From positions 1 through 64,000 of the forward strand of contig JAXGXQ010000008.1 in the NCBI GenBank assembly GCA_040772685.1: DNA of 64,000 nucleotides. Direction: 5' to 3'. Numbering within the stretch: position 1 is the first letter of the stretch; each line of letters starts with the position of its first letter. The translations under genes were made by a program, and so were the position numbers. This DNA is from JAXGXQ01 sp040772685. Its GTDB lineage: Bacteria; Bacillota; Clostridia; Saccharofermentanales; UBA5734. Shown in pieces: positions 1 to 9,088 of this stretch. Under the pieces are notes generated by a model. That model was not told the DNA's origin. It saw nothing but the letters and a program-made list of their open reading frames with translations, and made no database searches.

Positions 1-205
1 ATTTGTCGGGCATTGATGGTTCCTCCCGCAAAAATATGGTTGTAGTTGCCGGCATTACCAGTTTTACCAACCGGCTGTTAAGTTTACGTTCGATTAACAA
101 TTTCCGGGACTGTTTATGTAATAATTGTTTCACCCTCAAACCGGCTGATTTTTTCCGCCGGCTTGACGAACCAAAACAATTATAACCGATTAGGATGTGT
201 TTTCT
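1..205. other. No supported gene at the left edge
   Basis: I see no recognisable gene here. A 60-codon open frame begins at position 3, but it has no ribosome binding site and no family resemblance. A weak inverted repeat (CCGGC...GCCGG, about 140-165) and a TTGACG hexamer near 164 lie upstream of the diguanylate cyclase, but no -10 box sits at proper spacing from that hexamer, so I do not call a promoter. Confidence 0.4.
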
Positions 206-1462
206 ATGTCTCAGACGGGTTTTACCCTTTTATATGCCGGAGTTTCAATCGCAGTTTTCCTTTCCTGCCTGGTGATCACTGTTTACCGCCGGCACAAGCC
301 ATTGAGAGTTTTTGCTTATGCTTTTGCCTGCTCCACCATCAGCTCGCTGCTGCTGGCCATGCAAACACTTGACAACATAGCCGTTTCGATTATTTGGGGC
401 AACCTCTTCTTTCTGTTAAGTTACATTTTGATTTACTTTGGCACTCAGATTTTCTATGAGAATGAATCCCGCTGGCCGCTCCGCTTCGGTATCTATCTGG
501 GAGTCGGTGCTGTGGCTATCGTCTGGTTCACCTTGTTCGATTACAGTGTTCTCTGGCGGTCGCTTGCGTTCGCTTTGCTCAGCACAATTCTGTTCGTCGA
601 TTTCGTACTCCACTTCCGCCGCTATTTCCATGCCATGCAGCCGACTATTCGCACTGCTTTGCTGGCAACTCTGATCTTTACCGAGCTTTCGTTCATCGGC
701 CGCATTATTATCGCGTTATTTACCACTCAGCCTGCGTCGCTGGCTGCACAAGCGACAGCACTTAATACCTACATCATGTTCAGCTATGTAATCTACTCGA
801 TTTTCTGGCTGACTACCCTGATCCTGCTGGATAATGACCGGCTGCTTGCCGAGCTGCAGAAGCAGAACCTGATTCTGGAACCGCTGGCCCATACCGATAA
901 GCTGACCGGCCTGCATAACCGCAATAAGCTGTATGAGACAATTTCCGAGTATGTGGAAATGGCCAACCGGCTGCCGCGCCCGCTCACGTTTATCATCGCC
1001 GATCTCGATAATTTCAAGAATGTTAACGACACTTTCGGCCATGCTGTCGGCGATGCCACGCTGCGCCGGCTGGCGGAGATTCTGCGCAATAACGTGCGTT
1101 CCACCGATCAGGTTTTCCGTTGGGGCGGCGAGGAGTTCCTGATTCTGGCAGTCGGTACCAACGCTGCCGGCGGAGCCAAGCTGGCTGAAAGTCTGCGCGC
1201 AAAGATTGAAGCCGAAACCTTTGATGTTATCGGCCAAATGACAGTCAGCTTCGGGGTGGCTGAGCAGCTGCCGGGCGAGCGTTTCGACAAATGGTTCCGG
1301 CGGGCTGACTACGCCCTCTATCAGGCCAAAAACGCCGGCCGCAACCAGGTGCAGATTTGCCACGAGGAAGAGCTGCCGGATAACGTTATTATGAACGGAA
1401 ATCTGGAAGCCCTGCCCAGCGATGGCTTCGCGCTGAATCCCGATCACCCTTCCCGGAGCTGA
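206..1462 (+). CDS. Membrane-bound diguanylate cyclase (GGDEF)
   Basis: Predicted to make cyclic di-GMP from two GTP at the inner face of the membrane. The first about 210 residues hold roughly six to seven hydrophobic segments and look like a membrane sensor region. A GGDEF domain follows, with the active-site motif GGEEF at about residues 307-311 and an inhibitory I-site RSTD (RxxD) five residues before it, so the enzyme should be active and product-inhibited. A GTG at 197 is possible, but AGGA at 192-195 is too close to it and suits the ATG at 206, giving 418 aa. No EAL or HD-GYP phosphodiesterase is seen in the window. The signal sensed by the membrane part is unknown. Confidence 0.85.
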   Translation: MSQTGFTLLYAGVSIAVFLSCLVITVYRRHKPLRVFAYAFACSTISSLLLAMQTLDNIAVSIIWGNLFFLLSYILIYFGTQIFYENESRWPLRFGIYLGVGAVAIVWFTLFDYSVLWRSLAFALLSTILFVDFVLHFRRYFHAMQPTIRTALLATLIFTELSFIGRIIIALFTTQPASLAAQATALNTYIMFSYVIYSIFWLTTLILLDNDRLLAELQKQNLILEPLAHTDKLTGLHNRNKLYETISEYVEMANRLPRPLTFIIADLDNFKNVNDTFGHAVGDATLRRLAEILRNNVRSTDQVFRWGGEEFLILAVGTNAAGGAKLAESLRAKIEAETFDVIGQMTVSFGVAEQLPGERFDKWFRRADYALYQAKNAGRNQVQICHEEELPDNVIMNGNLEALPSDGFALNPDHPSRS

Positions 1463-1570
1463 CGCCGGAGCGGATTGCCGGAGCCGGAGCCGGAGCTGAT
1501 TTTGTCAATTCAGGATTGCCAGTCGCCGGATGTTCCGCTAGAATAGATTCAGTATGGAGGTTGAAGAAAC

Positions 1571-1996
1571 ATGCTGAATGCTAATCTGACCCTGGCGCTT
1601 ACTAACGCCGTTGATCCCTCGACCATGACCACGATTGCGTTGGTTGTCGCTGTTCTGGCTTTATTGCTGTCTTTTGTCGCTCTCTCACGCAGCCGCCGTG
1701 CCAATGGCTCGCCGACTACTGCTGATACAGCGCTTACAGCTGCCCCTGCTCAATCGCAGGCTGCTATATCCGCCCCCGCGGGCAATCAGGACCACCAGGT
1801 TGTTGCCGCGATTTCCGGTGCGCTCGCCGCCATCTTCGCGGAAGAGCAAGCAGCCGGTGCCGCCCCTGCCGCCGCGCAGATCACCAGCATCCGCCGGGTT
1901 GGCCCCGCTTCAGCTGCGACTGCCGCTGCTGCTTATACACGCACAGGTTCCGGTCCTTACGCTGGTTTTGTGGTCCGCCGTATCCGCCGCGTTTGA
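1571..1996 (+). CDS. OadG-like small membrane protein (decarboxylase gamma/delta subunit-like)
   Basis: A 141-aa protein with one N-terminal membrane segment (about residues 20-40), an Ala/Pro/Thr-rich linker, a VVAAISGALAA stretch and the motif ITSIRRV, ending in FVVRRIRRV. This arrangement resembles the small gamma/delta subunits of sodium-pumping oxaloacetate or methylmalonyl-CoA decarboxylases, which anchor and stabilise the complex. GGAGG at 1557-1561 precedes the ATG. No alpha, beta or biotin-carrier subunit is nearby, so it either serves a complex encoded elsewhere or is a stand-alone paralogue. The call rests on layout and short motifs only. The stretch between it and the cyclase contains a short GCCGGA tandem repeat (about 1475-1495). 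Confidence 0.5.
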   Translation: MLNANLTLALTNAVDPSTMTTIALVVAVLALLLSFVALSRSRRANGSPTTADTALTAAPAQSQAAISAPAGNQDHQVVAAISGALAAIFAEEQAAGAAPAAAQITSIRRVGPASAATAAAAYTRTGSGPYAGFVVRRIRRV

Positions 1997-2038
1997 ATCG
2001 CGTCTGAATAGCCTGAATTGCGTCTGAAATGAGTTGTC

Positions 2039-3271
2039 ATGAAATATTTAATCGTTCTGGGAGACGGCATGGCCGACCTCCCTGTTCCCGAACTTAACGG
2101 CTTAACGCCGCTCCAGGTTGCTGACAAGCCTGAAATAGACCGCATCGCCCGTCAAGGGCTGTGCGGTTTTGTCAATACGATCCCCGCCGGTCTGGCGCCG
2201 GGCAGTGATACCGCCAACATGGCAGTTATGGGCTACGACCCGCGCCGCTACTACACCGGCCGCTCACCGCTGGAAGCGATCAGTATGAGCATCGAGATGG
2301 AGCCGGACGACATTGCTTTCCGCACGAATCTGGTGACGCTGAGTGAAGGCGATACCTATGAAGAACGCGTTATGCTCGACCATTCCTCGGATGAGATTTT
2401 AAGCAACGATGCCGCCCGGCTGATCGAGCTGATCAACGACCATCTGGCAGAGGGCGACATTCGCTTCTACCCCGGCAAAAGCTACCGCCATTGCCTGATC
2501 TGGAAAAACGGCCCGCTTGATGTGCGTCTGGTTCCGCCCCACGATATTCTTGGTCAGAAAATCACTGAATATCTGCCTGTTGGTGACCAGGCCGAGCGCA
2601 TTCTGCAGCTGCAGAAAGCCAGCGCCAGGCTGCTGCCCGAACATCCGGTCAGTAAATCGCGTGCCAGCCGCGGGCTCAACGCCGCCAACTCGATCTGGAT
2701 CTGGGGCCAGGGCAAGCGGCCGGAGCTGCCGAATCTTTCCGAAAGCTTTGGCATCAAGGGCTCGGTAATTTCCGCGGTCGATCTCATTCAGGGGATCGGC
2801 ATCTGCGCCGGCCTGCATGTAGTCGATGTCCCCGGTGCGACCGGCACTATTGACACCAATTATAAAGGCAAGGCCCGGGCTGCGATCAACGAATTCCAGC
2901 GCGGTCAGGATTATGTCTTTATCCATATCGAAGCACCGGACGAATCCGGCCATCGCGCTGAGGTCGATAACAAAGTTAAATCGATCAGCCTGATCGATCA
3001 GGAAATTCTCAAACCGATCTGGGAACATCTGGAAGAATCACGCCTCAGCACAGGCGAGGATTATCGCCTGCTGGTGCTGCCCGACCACCCCACGCCGCTG
3101 ACTTTACGCACTCACACCGGCGATCCGGTACCTTTCGCGCTGTACAGCAGCGACGGCCGTTATAACGCGCCCACCAGCGGTTACGATGAAATTCGGGCCA
3201 GGGAATCGGGTGTATATCTGGACGAGGGCTTCCGTTTGTTCGGCAAGTTCATAAAGGGTGAGGAAATTTGA
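2039..3271 (+). CDS. apgM: Cofactor-independent phosphoglycerate mutase, ApgM type
   Basis: Predicted to interconvert 3- and 2-phosphoglycerate in lower glycolysis without 2,3-bisphosphoglycerate. It belongs to the alkaline-phosphatase-like metalloenzymes: a GDGMAD metal-binding start at residues 8-13, the nucleophile Ser56 in PGSDTAN, an HIEAPDESGH block and a C-terminal LPDHPTP...THTGDP metal site. The length of 410 aa is normal for the archaeal-type family, which is also found in Clostridia. Some relatives act as homoserine kinases, so the substrate is inferred. The ribosome site before the ATG is weak (GAG at 2031-2033). The stop overlaps the ribosome site of the next gene, suggesting co-transcription. 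Confidence 0.85.
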   Translation: MKYLIVLGDGMADLPVPELNGLTPLQVADKPEIDRIARQGLCGFVNTIPAGLAPGSDTANMAVMGYDPRRYYTGRSPLEAISMSIEMEPDDIAFRTNLVTLSEGDTYEERVMLDHSSDEILSNDAARLIELINDHLAEGDIRFYPGKSYRHCLIWKNGPLDVRLVPPHDILGQKITEYLPVGDQAERILQLQKASARLLPEHPVSKSRASRGLNAANSIWIWGQGKRPELPNLSESFGIKGSVISAVDLIQGIGICAGLHVVDVPGATGTIDTNYKGKARAAINEFQRGQDYVFIHIEAPDESGHRAEVDNKVKSISLIDQEILKPIWEHLEESRLSTGEDYRLLVLPDHPTPLTLRTHTGDPVPFALYSSDGRYNAPTSGYDEIRARESGVYLDEGFRLFGKFIKGEEI

Positions 3272-3272
3272 A

Positions 3273-4292
3273 GTGGACAGCGATTTTCAAGCACGGGTAG
3301 ATTTATTTATTCGCAATACTGAAGAGGCGCACCGGAGTTTTAAGTGGCATGAACCCCTGAACAAGCGGCTTTCCGCTTTGCTGTACGCAGCAGATAATCG
3401 CGACTACGATGCAGCTGCAGTTGAAGCCGCCCTGGATTGCATCAAGGAAAGCACACGTTTCTTTTCCCAGTTTCGCGGCAATACCAGCCTTAGCATCGCC
3501 ACCATGATGGCGCTTGAAGAAAATCCGGAGCTGTTGCTGCAGAATGCGCTCGATATTTATGACCGGCTCAAAAAAGCCGGTTTCCGCTCCTCTGATTATC
3601 TGACAATCGCGGCGGTGCTGATCGCTGAACATGCCAATTTGAATTTAAATGATCTGGTAAAATTCGACCCCGATGTGGTTGTGATCCGGGCAAAAGCTTT
3701 CTACGACGGCATGCACAGTGCCCACTGGGCGATAACGGGCCAGGACGATTATATTTTCGCCGCCATGCTGGCTCTTTCAGATTTGAAAATTGAAAAAGGC
3801 TTGCAGTTGATTGAAGATCTGTACCTGGAACTGAAGCCGGATTTCTGGCGCAAAAACAGTTTTCATGGCTTGGCGCAGGTGCTGGCTCTGGCCGGTAATG
3901 TGCCGGAACTGCCGGCTCGGGTGGAATCACTGCGTCAGGCGTTCCGGGAAGTGAATCTGCGGTTGGACCGCGAAAACACATTGACCACGCTCGGTGTGCT
4001 TGCTCTCTTGCCTCAGGAACCTGCAGAAATTGTCTCGGCAGTGCAAAACGCATTCGAATATCTGCGCCAGCACAAGCGCTTCGGCTCCTGGTCTGTCAGT
4101 AAGCAGGAGCTGCTGCTCTACGCCGCCTCGTTGTTTGCCTTCGAATCGGCTGATCAGATTAACCGCGATGTCTTGAAGCCGGCGTTAACCACCAGTGTTG
4201 CCAGTATTATCATCGCTCAGCAGACAGCGGCCCTGATCGCGGTTTATACTGCAACTACAGTTGCCGCTGCGGCTGGCTCCAGCGCCGATTGA
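3273..4292 (+). CDS. DUF4003-like protein of unknown function
   Basis: A soluble, mostly helical protein of about 339 aa without signal peptide or clear membrane helix until a hydrophobic Ala-rich C-terminus. The opening (FIRNTEEAHRSFKWHEPLN, then LSALLYAADNRDYD) resembles the Firmicutes DUF4003 family; no function is known to me and none is assigned. Two GTG starts are possible. The one at 3258 has no ribosome site, whereas the one at 3273 follows GAGG (3260-3263) at good spacing, just after the apgM stop, so I use 3273. It is probably translated together with apgM. Confidence 0.5.
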   Translation: MDSDFQARVDLFIRNTEEAHRSFKWHEPLNKRLSALLYAADNRDYDAAAVEAALDCIKESTRFFSQFRGNTSLSIATMMALEENPELLLQNALDIYDRLKKAGFRSSDYLTIAAVLIAEHANLNLNDLVKFDPDVVVIRAKAFYDGMHSAHWAITGQDDYIFAAMLALSDLKIEKGLQLIEDLYLELKPDFWRKNSFHGLAQVLALAGNVPELPARVESLRQAFREVNLRLDRENTLTTLGVLALLPQEPAEIVSAVQNAFEYLRQHKRFGSWSVSKQELLLYAASLFAFESADQINRDVLKPALTTSVASIIIAQQTAALIAVYTATTVAAAAGSSAD

Positions 4293-4320
4293 CAGCAGGC
4301 ACAAATTCAGGGGGGAGAAT

Positions 4321-4872
4321 ATGGCAGAAAACGATAATAACCAGCAGCCAGAAGAGGTCGTTATCCGCGAACAGCCCGGTAAGGTTTGGCTGCAGCTGCT
4401 GTTTGCCATTTTCATGTTGGCACTTAGCGTTTTAATCACCTACGCCGGTTTGAATAGTCTTGACATGATTTATGCTGTGCCGGGAATGTTTGGCATTCTC
4501 CTTTTTGGCATTGCCTTCGTGTATATTATTCGCGGTATAGTTGTCGGCCGGCCTTTAATGAAGGTCAACTCCGCCGGTATTGTGGATCTTTCCTCAATCT
4601 CCAGCGTTGGTCTGGTGGAATGGCACGAAATTGAAAATGTGCTGGTATCAAGGCGTTTTCGCCAAACCTTTATTGATGTTCAGTTGCGCAATGAGGACGA
4701 GGTTCTCAAACGCCTCTCCGGGTTTAAACGCTTTCTGACTAAACTGAATTTTTCGCCTCAGATTTCACTGGTTGCAATTCCGCTGGGAACCGCAATGCAG
4801 ACACCGGACGAAATCATCGAACTTATCCAGCCGCATTTACAGAAACACGGCCGCAAGCTCATTATCGGCTGA
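4321..4872 (+). CDS. STM3941-like membrane protein of unknown function
   Basis: A 183-aa protein with a charged N-terminus, two closely spaced membrane segments (about residues 22-45 and 50-72) and a cytoplasmic C-terminal domain. The stretch PLMKVNSAGIVDLSS...GLVEWHEIENV is typical of the STM3941/PH-like family of small bacterial membrane proteins of unknown role. The start is well supported by GGGGGGAG at 4310-4317 just before the ATG. It follows the DUF4003-like gene by 28 nt and ends 23 nt before the convergent mutS2. Confidence 0.6.
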   Translation: MAENDNNQQPEEVVIREQPGKVWLQLLFAIFMLALSVLITYAGLNSLDMIYAVPGMFGILLFGIAFVYIIRGIVVGRPLMKVNSAGIVDLSSISSVGLVEWHEIENVLVSRRFRQTFIDVQLRNEDEVLKRLSGFKRFLTKLNFSPQISLVAIPLGTAMQTPDEIIELIQPHLQKHGRKLIIG

Positions 4873-4895
4873 AGAATCATAGCTTCAAGTACTTT

Positions 4896-7373
4896 CTACT
4901 TCAGTTCTACCAGGGTAACGCCTGAATCGCCTTCGCCGTAAGCGCCCAGCCGGAACGATTTCACCCGGCTGTCTTGCTTAAGGTGCTGCTGCACCGCGCT
5001 TCTGAGGGCGCCTGTGCCTTTACCGTGTACAACCCGCAGTGAACTGACGCCGGTGAGCACCGCGTCGTCGATGAATTTATCGAGTTTTTCCAGCGCCTCA
5101 TCTACTGTGTTGCCCAGCAGCATCAGCTCGGTGCCGGCATGCAGATGCCTGTCCATGCTGATACTGCCGCTGCCCTGGCTGAATTTGCCTTGGCCGCCTC
5201 TGCCGGCAGCACGCGCTGCGCTGACGGCTCCCCTGCTCTTTTTGCGGCCGCCGCCTGTGGGCACACCGGCTGGACGGGCCAGCTGATCCTGCTTGACGCT
5301 GATCTGCATCGGGCCGCTGGAAAGAATCACATTGCCGTTTTTATCCGGCCCTTCAATCAGTTTGCCGGTGAAGCCCAGGTTAGGCGCTTCATAGATTTCG
5401 CCGACAACCGGGTTTGCAACCTTGCGGAAACCGCCGCCAGCTCCAAGGGTGGCGCGGCCGATTTCATTTTCAACTCTGGTGCGGCCGCTGCGGATGGCCT
5501 GGCGGATTTCTTCTGCTTCCTTAAGCCGTTCGCGTTCGTCAGCCGCCTTGATACCGCCGCGGATTTTCTGGATCAGCTGTTCAATTTCTGCTTCAGCATC
5601 GCGATAACGCTCGCGTGCTTCTTCCCTGGCTTCGGCGATCAAAGCCTTGCGCTTTTCTGCCAGCTGGGAAGCTTCATTTTTAGCTTTTTCACTGGCAGCC
5701 CGGGCTTCTGCTTCTAAACGGCTGGCTTCTTCGCGCAGGCGCTCAGTTTCTACCCTGCTTCTTTCCACGTTGCGAATCAGGTCCTCAAAGCGCATGCCTT
5801 CTTCAGTCATCAGGCCACGGGCCTGCTCGATAATCTCCGCAGTCAGCCCCAGGCGGCTGGAAATGGCGAAAGCATTGCTGACGCCGGGCACGCCGATCAG
5901 CAGCCGGTAAGTGGGGCGCAGGGTTTCGGTGTCGAATTCGCAGCAGGCGTTTTCAACGCCCGGTGTATTCAGCGCGTAGCCCTTGAGTTCGCGATAATGA
6001 GTGGTTGCGACCGTGATCGCGCCTTTGCGGCGCAGGTAATCGAGAATCGCGATCGCCAGGGCGGCGCCTTCCGAAGGGTCGGTGCCCGAACCAAGTTCGT
6101 CGACCAGAACCAGTGTGCGCGGGCGCACGCTTTCGGTGATGCGGACAATCTGTGTCATGTGCGAGGAGAAGGTGCTCAAATCCTGCTCGATGCTTTGTTC
6201 GTCGCCGATATCTGCCAGCACATCGTCGAAAACCGAGATCTCGGAGCCTTCACGGGTGGGGATCTGCAAGCCGGCCATCGCCATCAGGGTCAGCAGTCCG
6301 CAGGTTTTCAAGGAGACGGTTTTGCCGCCGGTGTTGGGGCCAGTGATAACCAGTGTCTGGAACTCGTAGCCGATCTCAAAATCAATCGGCACAACTTTAT
6401 CCGCAGGGATCAGCGGATGGCGGGCCTGCTTCAAACAAATCCGGCCGTTTTCGTTCAGCTTGGGCGGCATTGCTTTCATTTTCAGGGCAAGTTCACCTTT
6501 GGCCATAATAAAGTCAATTTCAGTCAAAAGAGCTGAGTTGGTCAGCAGCAGGTTCTCCTGCTCTGCCACTTCGGCGGAAAGCTCGGCCAGAATGCGGTCT
6601 ATTTCTTCGCGCTCCAGCCCCATCAGCTCGCGGATCTTGTTGTTGAGCTCAACAACAGCCAGCGGTTCAATAAATAAAGTGGCACCACTGGCTGAGGTGT
6701 CGTGTACCAGACCGGGAACATCGCCGCGGTGCTCGGCTTTTACCGGCACCACATAGCGGTCGCCGCGTAAAGTGACAATCGCGTCCTGCAGGGCGCGGCT
6801 GTGCTGGCGGACGATCCGGTTGAGACTGTCTTTTACATCGCCCTGAGCGGCGCGGATTCGGCGGCGGATCGAAGCCAGGGCCGGGCTGGCGTTGTCGTGC
6901 AGCTCATCGTCACCGGCAATCGCGCCGTCGATTCTCTTTTCCAGAGTGTTATGGGGCTGCAGGCGGGAAATCAGCTTATAAATGATGCGTTCACCGGCGC
7001 CGGCCAAAGGGACAACGCGGGCTAAACGGCTGACGGCGCCCAAAAAGGTGCCGATACGCAGCAGTTCGCCGGCACTGATCACGCCGCCGGCTGCAGTGCG
7101 GGCTACGGAAGAGCGGATGTCATTGATGCCGCTTAACGGGAGTGAGCCGCGTTCCAGTAGGATTTTTACAGCATCGTCGGTTTCCGCCTGGCGTTGCTGG
7201 ACGGTTGCCAAGTCGGAGTCCGGCACCAGTTCCAGGCAGCGTTCGCGCCCCAGCGAGCTGTGAGCGTGCCGAGCCAGATCGGCAATAATTTTATTGTATT
7301 CAAGCAGTTTGCGTGAACGAGCGTCCGGCTCGGGCCGGATTTCGTGAGTTGCTTCGAGGATATATTTTGTCAT
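4896..7373 (-). CDS. mutS2: MutS2 / RqcU, ATPase with C-terminal Smr domain
   Basis: A MutS-family ATPase that in Firmicutes suppresses recombination and, by more recent work in Bacillus subtilis, rescues collided ribosomes. Visible parts are the MutS core helices, the Walker A GPNTGGKT, the Walker B LVDELGSGTDP, a long Glu/Ala/Arg coiled coil and a C-terminal Smr domain with the VVHGKGTGALR nuclease-like motif. It lacks the N-terminal mismatch-recognition domain of MutS, as expected for MutS2. At 825 aa it is slightly longer than the usual 780-790, the extra lying in the Gly/Arg/Lys-rich linker before Smr. AAGGAT before the ATG supports the start. It is followed upstream by pgsA with a 13-nt gap. 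Confidence 0.93.
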   Translation of the reverse strand: MTKYILEATHEIRPEPDARSRKLLEYNKIIADLARHAHSSLGRERCLELVPDSDLATVQQRQAETDDAVKILLERGSLPLSGINDIRSSVARTAAGGVISAGELLRIGTFLGAVSRLARVVPLAGAGERIIYKLISRLQPHNTLEKRIDGAIAGDDELHDNASPALASIRRRIRAAQGDVKDSLNRIVRQHSRALQDAIVTLRGDRYVVPVKAEHRGDVPGLVHDTSASGATLFIEPLAVVELNNKIRELMGLEREEIDRILAELSAEVAEQENLLLTNSALLTEIDFIMAKGELALKMKAMPPKLNENGRICLKQARHPLIPADKVVPIDFEIGYEFQTLVITGPNTGGKTVSLKTCGLLTLMAMAGLQIPTREGSEISVFDDVLADIGDEQSIEQDLSTFSSHMTQIVRITESVRPRTLVLVDELGSGTDPSEGAALAIAILDYLRRKGAITVATTHYRELKGYALNTPGVENACCEFDTETLRPTYRLLIGVPGVSNAFAISSRLGLTAEIIEQARGLMTEEGMRFEDLIRNVERSRVETERLREEASRLEAEARAASEKAKNEASQLAEKRKALIAEAREEARERYRDAEAEIEQLIQKIRGGIKAADERERLKEAEEIRQAIRSGRTRVENEIGRATLGAGGGFRKVANPVVGEIYEAPNLGFTGKLIEGPDKNGNVILSSGPMQISVKQDQLARPAGVPTGGGRKKSRGAVSAARAAGRGGQGKFSQGSGSISMDRHLHAGTELMLLGNTVDEALEKLDKFIDDAVLTGVSSLRVVHGKGTGALRSAVQQHLKQDSRVKSFRLGAYGEGDSGVTLVELK

Positions 7374-7386
7374 TTACGGGAATCCT

Positions 7387-7968
7387 TTATCTTTGGCTTT
7401 CGTTTTTCTTTCGTTCCGCCAGTTTAGCCAGCAGCCAGGGCCTGACAGCTGTCTGATAGTAGCGTAAGTAGGCGAAAATGGACCAGACCACCGGTATCAG
7501 GAAAATATATTTGCCCAGATGGCTCTTGTCAGCCGGCAAGACGAAAAAGACAGCAAAGGCAGCTACGAACAGCACCGTGCTGAGCTTGCCGTACCACTTG
7601 GACTGGACGACAATTTTGCCATGACGCAACAGGATGGCGCTGCCGATAATCATCAGCAGCTCGCGTACAAAAATAAATGCCGGTACCCAGAACGGCAGTT
7701 TACCTACTATGTACAGCATTAGTGCGGTTGTAAACTGAAAGAGTTTATCGACCAGCGGGTCAAACAGTTTGCCGAATTCTGTGATTTGATTGAAGTGGCG
7801 GGCTATCCAACCGTCGAGTAGATCCGTCACCCAGATCGCCAGAAACAGAATTAAAGCCATTGTATTGTACTGATCGCCGGCGTAGATCACGGCTGCCAGA
7901 ACTGGGATGGCCAACAAGCGCAAGAGCGTCAGCGTGTTCGGGACGTTCAATACAAATTTTGGTATCAT
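7387..7968 (-). CDS. pgsA: CDP-diacylglycerol--glycerol-3-phosphate 3-phosphatidyltransferase
   Basis: Makes phosphatidylglycerol phosphate, the first committed step to phosphatidylglycerol, in the membrane. The CDP-alcohol phosphatidyltransferase signature D-x2-DG-x2-AR-x8-G-x3-D-x3-D is complete (starting VTDLLDGWIAR), with several hydrophobic helices around it. A TTG at 8004 would extend the frame by 12 residues, but the ATG at 7968 gives the usual length (193 aa). Neither start has a Shine-Dalgarno sequence; the ATG sits where a transcript from the promoter at 7975-8004 would begin. Confidence 0.88.
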   Translation of the reverse strand: MIPKFVLNVPNTLTLLRLLAIPVLAAVIYAGDQYNTMALILFLAIWVTDLLDGWIARHFNQITEFGKLFDPLVDKLFQFTTALMLYIVGKLPFWVPAFIFVRELLMIIGSAILLRHGKIVVQSKWYGKLSTVLFVAAFAVFFVLPADKSHLGKYIFLIPVVWSIFAYLRYYQTAVRPWLLAKLAERKKNESQR

Positions 7969-7974
7969 GAGTAA

Positions 7975-8004
7975 ATTATAACAATCGCTCTGCTGGTAAA
8001 GCAA
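7975..8004 (-). promoter_or_regulatory. Candidate pgsA promoter, possibly giving a leaderless mRNA
   Basis: On the minus strand a perfect TATAAT (7975-7980) lies 18 bp from TTGCTT (7999-8004). The expected start of transcription falls at or next to the A of the pgsA ATG (7968), and no ribosome binding site is present. The gap to pfkA is only 85 bp, so read-through from pfkA is also possible. Confidence 0.45.
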
Positions 8005-8053
8005 GCAAATGTAACGTCACAAAATCGGCTGTGGCTCGTGTTACAGTCAGGAA

Positions 8054-9037
8054 TCAGAACGCCAGTTTGCGGGCGCGGACCAGGTCTTCCCTGGTGATGG
8101 TTTTGGTTTGTTTCATGGCTTCTTCCAAGTCGAGGTCGACAACTTCACCATGCTGGCAGGCAATCACCCGGTTGAGGCGGCCTTCGCTGATGCAGTCGAT
8201 TGCCTTGCTGCCCATCAGGCTGGCCACCAGCCGGTCACGCAAGGTAGGGCTGCCGCCGCGCTGCACGTGGCCGAGAATTGTCGGCCTGGTTTCAATGCCG
8301 GTGGAAGCTTCAATTTTCTCAGCGATTTCAGTGGCGCTGCCGGCACCTTCGGCTACGACAACAATCGAATGGCGTTTGCCCAGATTACGGCCTTCGAGGA
8401 TTGCTTTGATCACGTGTTTATTGAAATCGTACGGCACTTCCGGCACCAGGATAACCTCGGCGCCGGTGGCGATACCGACGTTAAGCGCTATGTAGCCGGC
8501 TTTGCGGCCCATTACTTCGATCACGCTGCAGCGTTCATGCGAAGAAGCAGTGTCACGCAGTTTGTCAATCAGGCTCATGGCTGTATTCATGGCCGTGTCG
8601 TAGCCGATAGTGTAATCTGAGCAGCCAATGTCGTTATCAATTGTGCCGGGCAGACAGATAACCGGTATGCCAGCTTGCGACAAATCGCGGGCGCCGCGCA
8701 TGGTGCCGTCACCGCCAATCGTGACAATGGCGTTGATATCGAAAATTTTGCACATTTCCACGGCTTTGGCCACGCCTTCAGGGGTATTGAAAGTTTTACT
8801 GCGGGCAGTCATCAGGAAGGTGCCGCCACGCTGCAGTTTTTCGGAAACACTGCGCGTGTTCATCTCCTCATAATCACCGCGCCACAAGCCGTGAAAGCCC
8901 CGGCGCACGCCGTAAACTCTGTAGCCTGAATTGATGCCGGCACGGACAACAGCACGGATAGCTCCGTTCATGCCCGGCGCGTCACCGCCGCTGGTCAAAA
9001 CTCCTATATTGCGGATCTTAATGTTATCCTGATCCAT
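8054..9037 (-). CDS. pfkA: ATP-dependent 6-phosphofructokinase
   Basis: Phosphorylates fructose 6-phosphate in glycolysis. The protein has the N-terminal GVLTSGGDAPGMN nucleotide loop, the GGDGT motif (Gly rather than Asp at the position that separates ATP from pyrophosphate enzymes), the catalytic PGTIDNDI and the MGRKAG substrate site. The length of 327 aa is normal for bacterial PfkA. AAGGAG before the ATG decides the start. It is followed by pgsA and preceded by dnaE in the same direction; the dnaE-pfkA neighbourhood is common in Firmicutes. Confidence 0.95.
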   Translation of the reverse strand: MDQDNIKIRNIGVLTSGGDAPGMNGAIRAVVRAGINSGYRVYGVRRGFHGLWRGDYEEMNTRSVSEKLQRGGTFLMTARSKTFNTPEGVAKAVEMCKIFDINAIVTIGGDGTMRGARDLSQAGIPVICLPGTIDNDIGCSDYTIGYDTAMNTAMSLIDKLRDTASSHERCSVIEVMGRKAGYIALNVGIATGAEVILVPEVPYDFNKHVIKAILEGRNLGKRHSIVVVAEGAGSATEIAEKIEASTGIETRPTILGHVQRGGSPTLRDRLVASLMGSKAIDCISEGRLNRVIACQHGEVVDLDLEEAMKQTKTITREDLVRARKLAF

Positions 9038-9088
9038 TAGAATTCTCCTTCAGAATGAAAAGCAACGCAAAAAAACGAACAGAACCTA

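Noticed and set aside
3..185. 60-codon plus-strand open frame at the left edge
   Set aside because: No ribosome site, no family resemblance, short; no support as a gene.
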